From Planctomycetota bacterium (lineage in GTDB: Bacteria; Planctomycetota; Planctomycetia; Pirellulales; Pirellulaceae), in NCBI GenBank assembly GCA_024277285.1, contig JAJRVM010000284.1, forward strand, positions 1 through 64,000: a stretch of 64,000 nucleotides of DNA. Reading direction: 5' to 3'. The position numbers were made by a program, and so were the translations under genes. Below the pieces are notes generated by a model, which saw only the letters and a program-made list of their open reading frames with translations, made no database searches and had not been told where the DNA came from. Of the stretch, positions 46,667 through 57,000 are shown one piece after another. Every line of letters starts with the position of its first letter. The stretch's first letter is position 1.

Positions 46667-47510
46667 GGTTTCGCTCGCAACGGATATCGGTTCCCGCGGA
46701 CTGCCGGCAGTCTGATCCACCGTGTTCCGCATCCGCCCCAAGTCTATACAAGCAGTCCGAGGCAGGCAAACGAATACGTAGGCAAAAACATCTGTCCACG
46801 AAAACGATAAACGGTCTTCAATCGAGACTGGCTTCGTCTCAAAACTCGGAATTGCCGGCGGCTACTCCGCGTAACCGCCCGGAAAACGTGTCACTTGGCT
46901 GCGTGAAAGGACGTTTTGAGACAAAGCCTAGGGATCCCAATCTTGCAATGGATCTGCTGTTGTGCGTCCACGATGAACATTCCGACTTTGATCGCGGTGA
47001 CCGCTACCTGAGCACGGGCATTTTTCAACAACCGCCCCTTGAAGAACGACCGCCCCGCGTCGCGTGAGGTATGGCAAACGGACGTGGTGCCAGCCTCTCT
47101 TCGTGGGATCGCCACGCCACCGACTGGAGAACCTGCGGTCCACGCCGCCTCAACAGCACGCCACAACGCCCCGATTCTGGCCAGAATTCCGCTGCCCGTG
47201 AAGTGATAAGTGTTGAGAGTCACGTGTCAGAAGTCTATGCTTGTTGGTAGTCCTACGGGGAATGATTGGGCGCAACGGGAGGTGGATCTGGCTGGATACC
47301 GCCTCTTGCGCTAGACGCTCTTGGGTCACCGGCGGCGGAGTTCGTCAGGATTCACGCGCTGCCGTGGCGCCGCCCCACGGCAATCACGCCCAGGTGGCAA
47401 CAGCTACCTGCAAATTCACTCCCCGACCAAACACGTTTTCGAGCAAACGAACACTTCTCCCTTGGATCATAACCAAAGGGCCGCGTTGCTTGAAAGCAGG
47501 AAAGAGCTTC
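46667..47510. other. Long intergenic region, no supported gene
   Basis: 844 bases upstream of the multihaem gene. The minus-strand frame at 46891-47223 (starting from GTG) and several plus-strand frames have no family features or ribosome binding sites. No terminator or promoter was assigned. Confidence 0.45.
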
Positions 47511-50500
47511 ATGAGCCAGCATCGATCGATCCTGACCGGCATTGCAATCGCGATTGTGACGAGCGTGACAAGTTCGGCGGCCGCTCAGCGCTGGAGTGAA
47601 ATGGACTACGGGCCATTTCTCACGACCACTCTGGAAGTGGATCGCGACAATATCGCTAACAAGTCAATTGCCATTCGCTTGGATGACGGTAACGGCGGCG
47701 TTTCGCAGGGCAGTCTCTTCGTATCGTTCGATACCGACACGTTACGCTACGCCGCCGGCTGGAGCGGCCGCGGTTTCATCGACTGGCGTAACGTCGTCTT
47801 CGATGGATCGCATAATTCGCATCCATCCTTGGTCGGGGACCGCATATTTGTGAATCCTCGTCGGCCCGGGTGGGGTCGCCCACGCGATGGTTCTTTTGTC
47901 GACACGCGATTGCAGGGGCTCGATGGGCTTGCCTACGGGCCCATTGACCGCCAGTGGGGCCATTGGAAAGGACTTTATCGATATGGCAACCGAGTGGTCC
48001 TTTCCTATCGCATCGGCAGCACCGATGTGCTCGACATGCCCGAGCTTGAACCGGTGGGCAACGATCGCTTTATTACCCGCACGATCCAACTTGGGCCACG
48101 CGACCACGACTTGATTCTGCAAGTGACGCAACTCCCCGGTTGTCAGCCGCAATTGCGTTCACTTGCTCCGACGGCAGGTAACACGACATCGAGTGGTGCT
48201 CTGAAAGTAGGTGTCTTAGCGCAACGTGAACCGGCGCCAAATACAACGACAGGAGAACAACCGCCGTTGTTCTCGTTCCAGGGCAATCAACAATTCGCCG
48301 TTACCAATGCCGACAATCTGAACCTGACTGACGCCGATTTTACAATCACCGCGACGATACGTACGACGAAGAACGGCACGATCTTCTCGAAGACCGCCCC
48401 CACCGGTCCTTGGGTCCGCAACGGCAAGACACTCTTCGTACGCAATGGACACCTGGTCTATGATATCGGCTGGGTGGGAACCGTCCAATCGCGTCGGCGC
48501 ATCAACGACGGCCAATGGCATCGAGTTGCCGCGACGTTCCAGGCTTCGAAGGGAATGATTCGCCTGCACATCGACGGAACTCTCGAAGCCCAGCGATCGC
48601 TCCGTCCAAAGACGCTTGTGCGCGGGCAGGTCGTCCGCATCGGTTATACCGCAGCTAACTTTCCGGAGCCACAGAGCGGTTTCATTGGCGACATCCGCGC
48701 TGTCCAGTTTTATCAACGGCGGCTGACAGATGCCGAATTGCGCGCCCCTGGCAGTGTCGAGTCGGACCAGCTTGTTGCCCATTGGCAATTTGATCGCGTG
48801 CACGATGGCGTGGTGCTCGACAAGAGTGAGCATCGCCATGATGCTCACTTGTCGCGCGCGGGTACGACCGGTGGTAGCGGCGCGGTGGCAGTTGCCTGTA
48901 TCGGTCTTACCGAACCCGATTGGCTGATTGCCGCAGATGGTTCGTTGCAACTGCGGATCCCACGCGGCGACGAGACGTGTCGTCTCAAATTGCTTTTCGC
49001 CGCACTCGATCGTCAGCACAACTTGACGCCCCTTGCCAATGCCGTTGCACATTCTGCGGATCCCGTCGACCTGACGCCATTGACCGACGGCGGGCCAGCA
49101 TTGTGGAACGGTCCGCAAGGAAGTGAGCTGCTGGAAACAAAAACGACTCCGTTGGGCGATCCTGACGGACCTTTCGTGGTGGAAACACTCGCGATTCCCC
49201 AGCAGAATCCCTGGCGCAGTTGGATGCGTTTGGGTGGGTTCGACTTTTTTGCCGATGGCGATCGGGCCGCACTTTGTTCCTGGCAGGGTGATGTCTGGAC
49301 GGTCCGAGGACTTGCCGCCAAGTCGGGTACGCTGCGCTGGCAACGGATTGCCAGTGGGTTATTCCAGCCGCTGGGCTTGAAGATTGTCGACGACAAGATT
49401 TACGTGTTGGGCCGCGACCAGATTACGCGGTTACACGACCTGAACGGCGATGGTGAGGCGGATTTCTACGAGAACTTCAATAACGACGCGCAGGTGACGG
49501 ATCATTTTCACGAGTTCGCGATGGACCTGCAAACGGATCAACAGGGCGATTTCTACTATATGAAGGCAGCGCGTCATGCCTTGCCACCCTTGGTGCCGCA
49601 GCATGGCACGTTGCTGCAGGTCAGTGCGGATGGCCAGCGAACGCGCGTGCTGGCACGTGGGTTTCGAGCCCCCGATGGGCTGCTGGTCAACAATGACGGC
49701 ACCTTTCTGACCACCGACCAGGAGGGACACTGGACGCCGATGAACCGCATCAACTGGATCAAGCCGGGCGGTTTCTACGGCAATATGATGGCGGCCAATC
49801 CGGATGACGTCGGTGTGGATGAAACGGATCCGCCGGTCTGCTGGATCCATCGAGACACCGATCGCTCGCCCTCCTCACTGGTCCGCGTACCAAGTGATCA
49901 ATGGGGACCACTCGGAGGCGCTTTGCTGTCGCTCTCGTACGGCACGGGAAAGACGTTCCGGGTGTTCGTCGAACAGGTTGGCGATCGTCGGCAGGGTGGA
50001 ATCGTGCAGTTGCCCATCCCCGAGTTTCCCACGGGAATCCAACGTGGACGGTTTCATCCAGGCGACGGCAACCTGTATGTATGCGGCCTGTTCGGTTGGT
50101 CTAGCGACAAGACACTGGCAGGTGGGTTCTATCGCATTCGCTACAAAGGCAAGCAGATCACGGTACCTGACCATCTCTCCGCTCGACGAGCCGGAATTCT
50201 GTTGCGGTTCCCGGTGCCCCTGGAACCGGCGACGGCGTCTGTGCCAAGCAATTTTGTCGTAACACGCTGGAATTACCATCGGACGGCCAATTATGGCTCG
50301 GATGACTATCGCGTGTCCGATGGCAAACCTGGGCACGACCGAGTGAAAGTGTCGAGTGTGTCAGTGTCGCGCGACCAGAGGAGTTTGTTTCTGCACATTG
50401 CCGACATGACGCCATGCATGCAAATGCGTATCAAATACCGGCTGCATGATGTCAACGGCGGGCTGGTATCAAGTGTGGTCAGCCATACGGTGCACTTCCT

Positions 50501-52643
50501 GAATCCTGTTGATGCCGCGTTGCGTCGTGAGTTTGACGATCAGCTGACGCAATCTGCTATGGCGATCGCAAGAGCGTCGCGCAAAAAGGCGATCGAGACG
50601 CGGCCTGGCTTGATCTTGCGTATCCGTTCGCGCGAAAATGGAGCGCCGACGGACGAAGTCACCGCAGAAGATGTCACGGTGGACGGCGCAACGATAGACG
50701 ACGTCACAGTGGACGACGTTCGCATCGTGCGCACGGCGGCGTTGCATTGCCGGGCAGGCGCGCGGCCCACGCTCTTCTCCCGATCGGGGCCGTTTGTTGC
50801 ACAGTGGGACGGCATGATTGATGCGGACTTGCCGGCCACGGCGACGTTTCAGGCGCAGGGGACGGGAACGCTTGCCCTTTGGGTGAATGAGCGAGCCGTG
50901 TTCCATACCGACGGGCCGGGGAACTTTGATATTTCCGGCGATTCGTTGCCGTTGCAGGCGGGGCATAACAGTTTGCGGATTCGCCTGACGTCGCTCGAAG
51001 ACGGCACCGCCGCACTGCGGTTGCTTTGGAAACGCGACGATCTAGTCCAGGAACTATTGCACCCAGCCGTGCTGTCACACGATCCGCGCAGGGTAGTCGA
51101 GTTGCCGGCGTTTCAACAATTGCGACTAGGCCGCGAATTGGTCGCGCGGCATCGTTGTGTTCGGTGTCACGAAGCCAGCAATACCGTGGATGGTATGCCG
51201 GAAATGGACTTCGATCTGCCTTCCCTGAATGGCGTAGCCGATCGCTTGTCCAGCGCTTGGCTGCTGCAATGGATTAGCGATCCAACGGCGCTCCGTAATG
51301 ACATTACCATGCCTCACGTCATGCGCACCGGCAACCGGCAGGAAGTCGGCGACCTTGTAGCGTATCTCGCATCGCTGCACTCGGTCGGTCAAGCGACAGC
51401 CATTGATACGCAGGGGGACGATAGCGAAACGCTGGTGGAACGAGGGATGAACTTGTACGAGGATACGGGTTGCATCGCCTGCCATCATTTCGAGATGCCT
51501 GACGAAGAAGATCCTTACCAACGCGTGTCGTTACGTTACGTTGGTGCCAAGTTTCGTGCTGGCAAGCTGGTTTCGTTCTTGCGCAAGCCACACGAATTTT
51601 ATGCCGCACGGCGAATGCCTGATTTCCAGTTGTCGATGGACGAAGCACGTGCGCTCGCCGCTTATCTACGCGATCGGTCCACTCCACTTGAATCGCAGCA
51701 GACGCTCGCTGGCGAGGCGGTGCGCGGCAAACGGGCCTTCGAAGACCGGGGTTGTGTCGCATGTCATGTGGTCGCTGGTACCGCCACGCTGCCCGATCCG
51801 ACACAGCGACCTCTATTCGAATCGGCCGATCGATCACGCGGGTGCCTGGCGCGCGACGACTCGCAACGCGGTACTGCACCAACCTTCGGTTGGGATGAAG
51901 CACAACGTGACGCGTTGAACGCGTTTCTGACTCTGGGCGGCGAATCGCTGACCCGCGAGGTGCCGGCCGAAGCCGCGCAACGGTTGCTGCAGTCCTTGCG
52001 GTGTACCGCTTGCCATCGTCGTGACAGGCAACTGGCAGCGTTTCCCGAAATTCTGGCGGAGGAAGGTGAACAAGGACACCCTGCGGAGTCGTTGCCACCG
52101 CTGACCTGGACTGGTGAAAAACTCCAGATGAAGTGGTTGCGAACGATGCTCAATGGCAAACTCGAATATCGAGCACGACCTTGGAAACGAGGACGCATGG
52201 CAGCGTTCCCTGCCTACGCACGCGCGATCGCCCATGGGCTGGCCGCACAACATGGTGTGGGGATCGATCCGCAACCGAGCGGGGCGGCGGAACAGGCGGT
52301 TGCGCGGATCGGTCAGCGATTGACCGAAAAGGATCAGGGGTTCCATTGCTTGCAATGCCATGGCCTGCCAGGCACGCCGCCGGAAGCACCATTTGAATCG
52401 CGAGGGATCGATTTTCAACACGTGCGCGATCGGCTGCGCTATGATTTCTACCGCCGATGGATCGGCAACCCCATTCAGTTCGATGTGGCAGTCCCGATGC
52501 CCCGTTTTTCGCCTGATGGTAAAACGACGCCCGTCAAGACGATTCTCGATGGCAATGCGGAACAGCAATTCGGCGCTATTTGGCAGTACTTGCAAACTGT
52601 GGAGTCGACCGACCACGCACCGGAAACCGCTGCCGATCGCTGA
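47511..52643 (+). CDS. Exported five-haem cytochrome c fusion with sugar-dehydrogenase-like propeller
   Basis: 1,710 residues from ATG 47511, with AGGAAAG upstream and a signal peptide to about 30 (SVTSSAAA). Residues about 35-240 look like DUF6797; about 250-410 are a LamG/concanavalin-like domain (DFTITATIRTTKNGTIFSK); about 540-870 a propeller like glucose/sorbosone dehydrogenases (LKIVDDKIYVLGRDQITRLHDLNGDG); about 1070-1190 a PA14-like domain. Then come five CxxCH haem sites at residues 1216, 1321, 1415, 1498 and 1613. Planctomycetes carry many such PVC cytochrome c proteins. The propeller presumably binds a cofactor or sugar polymer and passes electrons to the haems in the periplasm; the substrate is unknown. 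It converges with AMMECR1 with 23 bases between. Confidence 0.85.
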   Translation: MSQHRSILTGIAIAIVTSVTSSAAAQRWSEMDYGPFLTTTLEVDRDNIANKSIAIRLDDGNGGVSQGSLFVSFDTDTLRYAAGWSGRGFIDWRNVVFDGSHNSHPSLVGDRIFVNPRRPGWGRPRDGSFVDTRLQGLDGLAYGPIDRQWGHWKGLYRYGNRVVLSYRIGSTDVLDMPELEPVGNDRFITRTIQLGPRDHDLILQVTQLPGCQPQLRSLAPTAGNTTSSGALKVGVLAQREPAPNTTTGEQPPLFSFQGNQQFAVTNADNLNLTDADFTITATIRTTKNGTIFSKTAPTGPWVRNGKTLFVRNGHLVYDIGWVGTVQSRRRINDGQWHRVAATFQASKGMIRLHIDGTLEAQRSLRPKTLVRGQVVRIGYTAANFPEPQSGFIGDIRAVQFYQRRLTDAELRAPGSVESDQLVAHWQFDRVHDGVVLDKSEHRHDAHLSRAGTTGGSGAVAVACIGLTEPDWLIAADGSLQLRIPRGDETCRLKLLFAALDRQHNLTPLANAVAHSADPVDLTPLTDGGPALWNGPQGSELLETKTTPLGDPDGPFVVETLAIPQQNPWRSWMRLGGFDFFADGDRAALCSWQGDVWTVRGLAAKSGTLRWQRIASGLFQPLGLKIVDDKIYVLGRDQITRLHDLNGDGEADFYENFNNDAQVTDHFHEFAMDLQTDQQGDFYYMKAARHALPPLVPQHGTLLQVSADGQRTRVLARGFRAPDGLLVNNDGTFLTTDQEGHWTPMNRINWIKPGGFYGNMMAANPDDVGVDETDPPVCWIHRDTDRSPSSLVRVPSDQWGPLGGALLSLSYGTGKTFRVFVEQVGDRRQGGIVQLPIPEFPTGIQRGRFHPGDGNLYVCGLFGWSSDKTLAGGFYRIRYKGKQITVPDHLSARRAGILLRFPVPLEPATASVPSNFVVTRWNYHRTANYGSDDYRVSDGKPGHDRVKVSSVSVSRDQRSLFLHIADMTPCMQMRIKYRLHDVNGGLVSSVVSHTVHFLNPVDAALRREFDDQLTQSAMAIARASRKKAIETRPGLILRIRSRENGAPTDEVTAEDVTVDGATIDDVTVDDVRIVRTAALHCRAGARPTLFSRSGPFVAQWDGMIDADLPATATFQAQGTGTLALWVNERAVFHTDGPGNFDISGDSLPLQAGHNSLRIRLTSLEDGTAALRLLWKRDDLVQELLHPAVLSHDPRRVVELPAFQQLRLGRELVARHRCVRCHEASNTVDGMPEMDFDLPSLNGVADRLSSAWLLQWISDPTALRNDITMPHVMRTGNRQEVGDLVAYLASLHSVGQATAIDTQGDDSETLVERGMNLYEDTGCIACHHFEMPDEEDPYQRVSLRYVGAKFRAGKLVSFLRKPHEFYAARRMPDFQLSMDEARALAAYLRDRSTPLESQQTLAGEAVRGKRAFEDRGCVACHVVAGTATLPDPTQRPLFESADRSRGCLARDDSQRGTAPTFGWDEAQRDALNAFLTLGGESLTREVPAEAAQRLLQSLRCTACHRRDRQLAAFPEILAEEGEQGHPAESLPPLTWTGEKLQMKWLRTMLNGKLEYRARPWKRGRMAAFPAYARAIAHGLAAQHGVGIDPQPSGAAEQAVARIGQRLTEKDQGFHCLQCHGLPGTPPEAPFESRGIDFQHVRDRLRYDFYRRWIGNPIQFDVAVPMPRFSPDGKTTPVKTILDGNAEQQFGAIWQYLQTVESTDHAPETAADR

Positions 52644-52666
52644 GCTTCTCATGTTACCGTTGACCG

Positions 52667-53284
52667 TCACGCAGTTGCCACGTAAGGACCACTCACCACG
52701 ACGGCCGAAAATCGGTAGAGGACGGCATCGGGGTCGCACCACGCGTCTTCGTGCAGGCCAGCTTTGCGGCAGACGGCTTGCAAGAACTGGAGCGGATCCA
52801 TGTTACAGTCGGTGGCGACACTCGGCAATAGCAGGCCCTTGCGCCCTTGCAGCTGAATATCCAAGCCGTGTTGGCCAATCGCTACGGCGGTGGCACGTTG
52901 TTGAGGAGTGCTGTCGAGCAATTCACGCGTGTGCAATAGCGACACCGACAGCGTCAATTCAGAGAGTTCGGCTGGCGTGACGGGAGGGAATCTTGGATCG
53001 TGGCTTGCGACTCCATTGGCCGCTCGTTCTAACGACTGTCCCAACGGCGTTGCGGCTGCCAAGTTGCCAATGCACCCACGCAGATCCCCTCTCTTGCGAA
53101 GCGTCACGAATGTGCCGACTAACGGATAGTCGACCAGACGACCGAGCGGAAAATCGCTAATCGAACGCGGCGTCTTGTTGGCGGCCGCGGCCACCAACTG
53201 ACATGCCACGCGGTGCAACAGATCCGACTCCTCCGCCGTAAGGAAGAGCGGATCAGGTGAGGCCGCATTCTCGGAATCGTCCAT
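52667..53284 (-). CDS. amrA: AMMECR1-domain protein (AmmeMemoRadiSam system protein A)
   Basis: 205 residues from ATG 53284, with GGAG ten bases upstream; the frame starts at a TTG six codons earlier. The domain is nearly the whole protein: GTFVTLRKRGDLRGCIG with the invariant LRGCIG, then HDPRFPPVTPAELSEL and the conserved HGLDIQLQGRKGLLLP. The domain is often found beside a MEMO-like dioxygenase and a radical SAM enzyme in the AmmeMemoRadiSam set. Neither is in the window. Its biochemical role is not established. Confidence 0.9.
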   Translation of the reverse strand: MDDSENAASPDPLFLTAEESDLLHRVACQLVAAAANKTPRSISDFPLGRLVDYPLVGTFVTLRKRGDLRGCIGNLAAATPLGQSLERAANGVASHDPRFPPVTPAELSELTLSVSLLHTRELLDSTPQQRATAVAIGQHGLDIQLQGRKGLLLPSVATDCNMDPLQFLQAVCRKAGLHEDAWCDPDAVLYRFSAVVVSGPYVATA

Positions 53285-53381
53285 GCCCGTCGTGCTCCAC
53301 AAAGTGTGCCTATCTGGTAGGAAAGTGGTTCTGTTCTAGCACGCGCGATCTGGTTCGACAATAGCATGAAGCGCAGACGCA

Positions 53382-53512
53382 CAGTGTGAAGCGGCGTTCG
53401 AGCTGCCAGTTGGGGAGTCGCTAGACGGTTCGCACTGCGTGCAGTTACCGGCGGTGTGTTGGTGGGGCGGTTGGTAGTGATAAGTCGATTGAGGTGTAAG
53501 GCTCGTTCGAGC
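53382..53512. repeat. 131-base direct repeat, copy 1
   Basis: From CAGTGTGAAGCGGCG to GTTCGAGC; matches copy 2 at 53605-53735 with only a handful of differences, one in the middle (CTAGACGG versus CTAGCCGG) and the others near the right end. Confidence 0.9.
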
Positions 53513-53604
53513 GTAGCGTGCCACTGCTCATTCCGTACGTGTTCTAACATCATTCCCTCCAACAAAGCGATAAACCGATGCCAACACGCAACCGCCAAGT
53601 TGAG

Positions 53605-53735
53605 CAGTGTGAAGCGGCGTTCGAGCTGCCAGTTGGGGAGTCGCTAGCCGGTTCGCACTGCGTGCAGTTACCGGCGGTGTGTTGGTGGGGCGGTTGGTAG
53701 TGATAAGTCGATTGAGACGTAAAGCGCGTTCGAGC
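53605..53735. repeat. 131-base direct repeat, copy 2
   Basis: Same length as copy 1, offset by 223 bases. On the minus strand both copies are open in the same frame and would read RLITTNRPTNTPPVTARSAN, but no start, ribosome binding site or family supports translation. Confidence 0.9.
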
Positions 53736-54059
53736 ATGCAGTGGCACCAACATTCAGCGCTTATCCGCGTTCCCTGACCTGAACGTGCTGTTTATCACAT
53801 CGTCTTTGTGAGCCGTTCCGTTTTTAGGACGCCTGACCGTAGCGTGATCGACCAATCGCTATTCCTTGCCCCTCGACTTCTTTGCCCTTTGTTGCCGTCG
53901 CGTTCATGGACGGCGGACTGGTTGCGCTCCGAAATGCCGAAACGCCTCGCATGGCCCGACTGGTATTAGCGCGCGAGATCGGGGATACTGAGCGGTCGTG
54001 CAAACGCACCGGCACTTCCCTGCAAACGATCGCTCACGACCCGATAGGAACATACCACC

Positions 54060-57000
54060 ATGTCCCTGCTGCGTTCAACCTTGCTTGTCCTCCTTATGGT
54101 CTCTTGTTCCGCGCTGTCGTGGGGGCAGCAAGAACGGCAACCTCCAGAATCTCCAACGACGTACGACGAGCTGCGCGATGCTTTCACGAATCCCGACCAC
54201 GCACGCTGGGGCGAAGTGCCGTTGTGGTGGTGGGAAGGAGATCGGATGGACCGCGACCGTGTGCGGTGGGAACTTGAAACGCTGGCCGCACAAGGGGTCA
54301 AATCGGTCTGTCCGATCCAACGTTCACCGGCTCGTTGTGACCCGGCGTCGTTCACACCGGCGTGGTGGGAAATGTTCACGTTCGTCCATCAAGAGTGCCA
54401 GCGGTTAGGGATGTCCCTTTGGGCCTACGACCAGATCGGCTACGGGCACTATGGTTGGCTGGAGAAAGCTGCGGCCAAGACCGAGGATCCACTGACGGGG
54501 CGCGTCCTGTTTCTGACGGCTGACGCCACGCCAAGCAAACCCGCTCGGCTGGAACTGCCGAAGGGGAAACTGTTGGGGGCGCGAGCGTATCGCATCGTCG
54601 ACGGCGTGGCTGAAGACGCGCGTAGTCAGGATGTGTCGCCGGACATCCGAGACCGTGTGTTCACTTGGAAGCCAGCCTCGGGCACGTGGCGAGTTGCTGT
54701 TTCGATTGTGATCCCCGAGCCGACGTTCCAGCTGAGCGCCGCGTCGGCCGAAACATTCTTGGACATGTTGTACGGCGAAGTGGAACGGCGGTTGGGCAGA
54801 CGGGCCATGGGCACGAGTTTCGCCGGCGTTTTTCAGGACGAGCATCCGCCGACGCCCCGCGACGTGATGACTCCGGCGCTGGCCAAGTTGTTTCGTGACC
54901 GGTTCGGTTACCCGATCGATCGCGCCATACCGGCACTGCATTTCGATATCGGCCCACGCACTCCCAAATACCGTAGTGATTTCTTCGATGCCTATCTGGC
55001 GGAAGATGAACGTTGTTATTGGAAACGCGTCTACGATTGGACTGCGGAACGCGGGTTGTTGACCAGCCACGACAACTGGGGACGCAATAATGTGGTCGCG
55101 CAGAGCCAGGGGTATATCGACTATTTTCGCACGCAGCGTTGGTTCTCCGCGCCCGGCTATGATGATGCCGGCCAGGCACCGATCGTGAATCGCAACTACT
55201 ACGACACCAAGATTGCGTCCTCGATTGCACGATTGTATCAACGGCCACGTGTCTGGTCCGAAGCATTTCATTCGAGTGGTTGGGGGCGTACCACCGATCA
55301 GACCTTGACTTGGTTGTCGGCCAATTATGTGTTCGGTGCTAACCTTTACGACGAACATGGTCTTTATTACTCGGCACGTGCCTCGACCTGGGAGCATGCG
55401 GCACCCGACCCGCATTGGCGTCAGCCCTATTGGCGTTACTACCACGTCCTTTCCGATTGGGTTGCACGGACCAGTTACATCATGAGCCAAGGGAGTCATG
55501 TTGTTGATGCGGCCGTGCACTATCCGGTCGTCAGTCTCTTGGCGGGAGATGCGCCGGGCCAGAAGAGTCCAGACTACAACCACTACATGCGGTTGTCCCG
55601 ATCACTGTTCGATGCCGCGATCGACAACGATATCATTGATGACGATTCCATCATGGCGGGCACGGTGCGCGATGGACGATTGGTCGTTGCCGGGAACGGT
55701 TATCAAGCACTGGTGTTCGATCGTGAACGAACCATGCGCCGTGCAGTGCTGCGCAAATTGATCGAGTTGGTGGACAGCGGTGGCTGTGTCGTCTTCTTCG
55801 GGGCGGTGCCCACGGCTAGTACGGATGCGGGAAGAGATGACCCTGAACTGCAAGCGATGCTGGAAACGTTGTTTGGCGTCCCGGCCAGCGAACTACGTGG
55901 ACCGTTGGTTACGCGACGGCCAGGCAGTCGGGGTTGTGCCGCCTTCTTGCCGGACGACATCGATGCGTTAGCGCCGTTGGTGGCCAAATCGATCGAGCGT
56001 GACGTGACGCCACGGACGGACGAGTTGTTGTTTGTGACGCATCGCAGGATCGGGTCGACGGACATCTACCTGTTGCAGAATCCGGCCGCCGAAAAGTTGG
56101 TATTAGATGCCGAATTCCGCGCTGATGGAGTGCCGGAGCTATGGGACGCGTTTACCGGCCAGGTACATCCCGTCGAATGGTTTCAAAGAAACGACTCGAT
56201 CACACGAGTTCGGCAGTCGCTCAGTGGCAATATGGCACGGCTGCTGGTGTTTCGGTCCGGTTCGCAACGGCAATCGAAGGCCGGAACAAAACATGTGCAA
56301 CCGAGTGACTTGGAGCGAACGCTGCCCAAAGATTGGGCGTTTTCGGTCATACCAACGCGTGACAACCGTCGGGGCGAGTATCGATGGCCGCCGTCGAAGG
56401 AGATGATCGGGCCAGAGATTCGCTCGTTTCGCTATGCGGAGGAAACTGCGCACACCGGTCTTCAATCGGAGTGGCAGCAACCCGGTTTTGATGATCGCAC
56501 CTGGCGGCAGGAGCGTTACAGCATCGGTCCGTATTGGCTGTACGTGACAGGAATCCGCAACGACGTCGATGCCGCGTCGGTGGCAAAGGCCGACGCGTCG
56601 GGGTTTGCGCCTGGCACGAAAGTGGCGATTGCAGACAAGACATATGCCTGGAAGACCGTTGAATTCTCGAAGACCATCGGCTTGGCCAAGCCGGCACCAT
56701 GGGGCGGCCACAGCGGGTATCCCGATGGAGCGATCGACCAGAACTTTATCGAACTGCCACCCGGGCACAAACTGCTCTTCACTCGCATCCGCTCGCCACG
56801 CCAGCAACGTTTGGGGCTGCGAATCGAATTGCGTAACAGTGCGGTACGAGTTTGGGTCAACGGCCAGCAACAGCCAGTTGAAGGAGCGGTTGCCAACCTG
56901 CCACTTCGTGCGGGTGCTAACCAGGTGCTGATTGATCTGCCTGACGGTGGGCACGGACGTTTGTTCGTGCAGGCAACGCCCCCGTCGGTCGACTCCATGG

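Larger units (their letters stand above)
53285..54059. other. Divergent intergenic region with long direct repeat
   Basis: 775 bases between AMMECR1 and the GH106-like gene. It contains two 131-base direct copies (53382-53512 and 53605-53735). No gene is supported, although the minus strand reads open across both copies. Confidence 0.6.

Noticed and set aside
46891..47223. 110-codon minus-strand frame upstream of the multihaem gene
   Set aside because: Starts with GTG without a ribosome binding site and shows no family similarity; kept as intergenic.
53119..53598. Minus-strand frames through the 131-base repeats, considered as a repeated short protein
   Set aside because: The copies share a frame but no usable start or family; better treated as repeat DNA.
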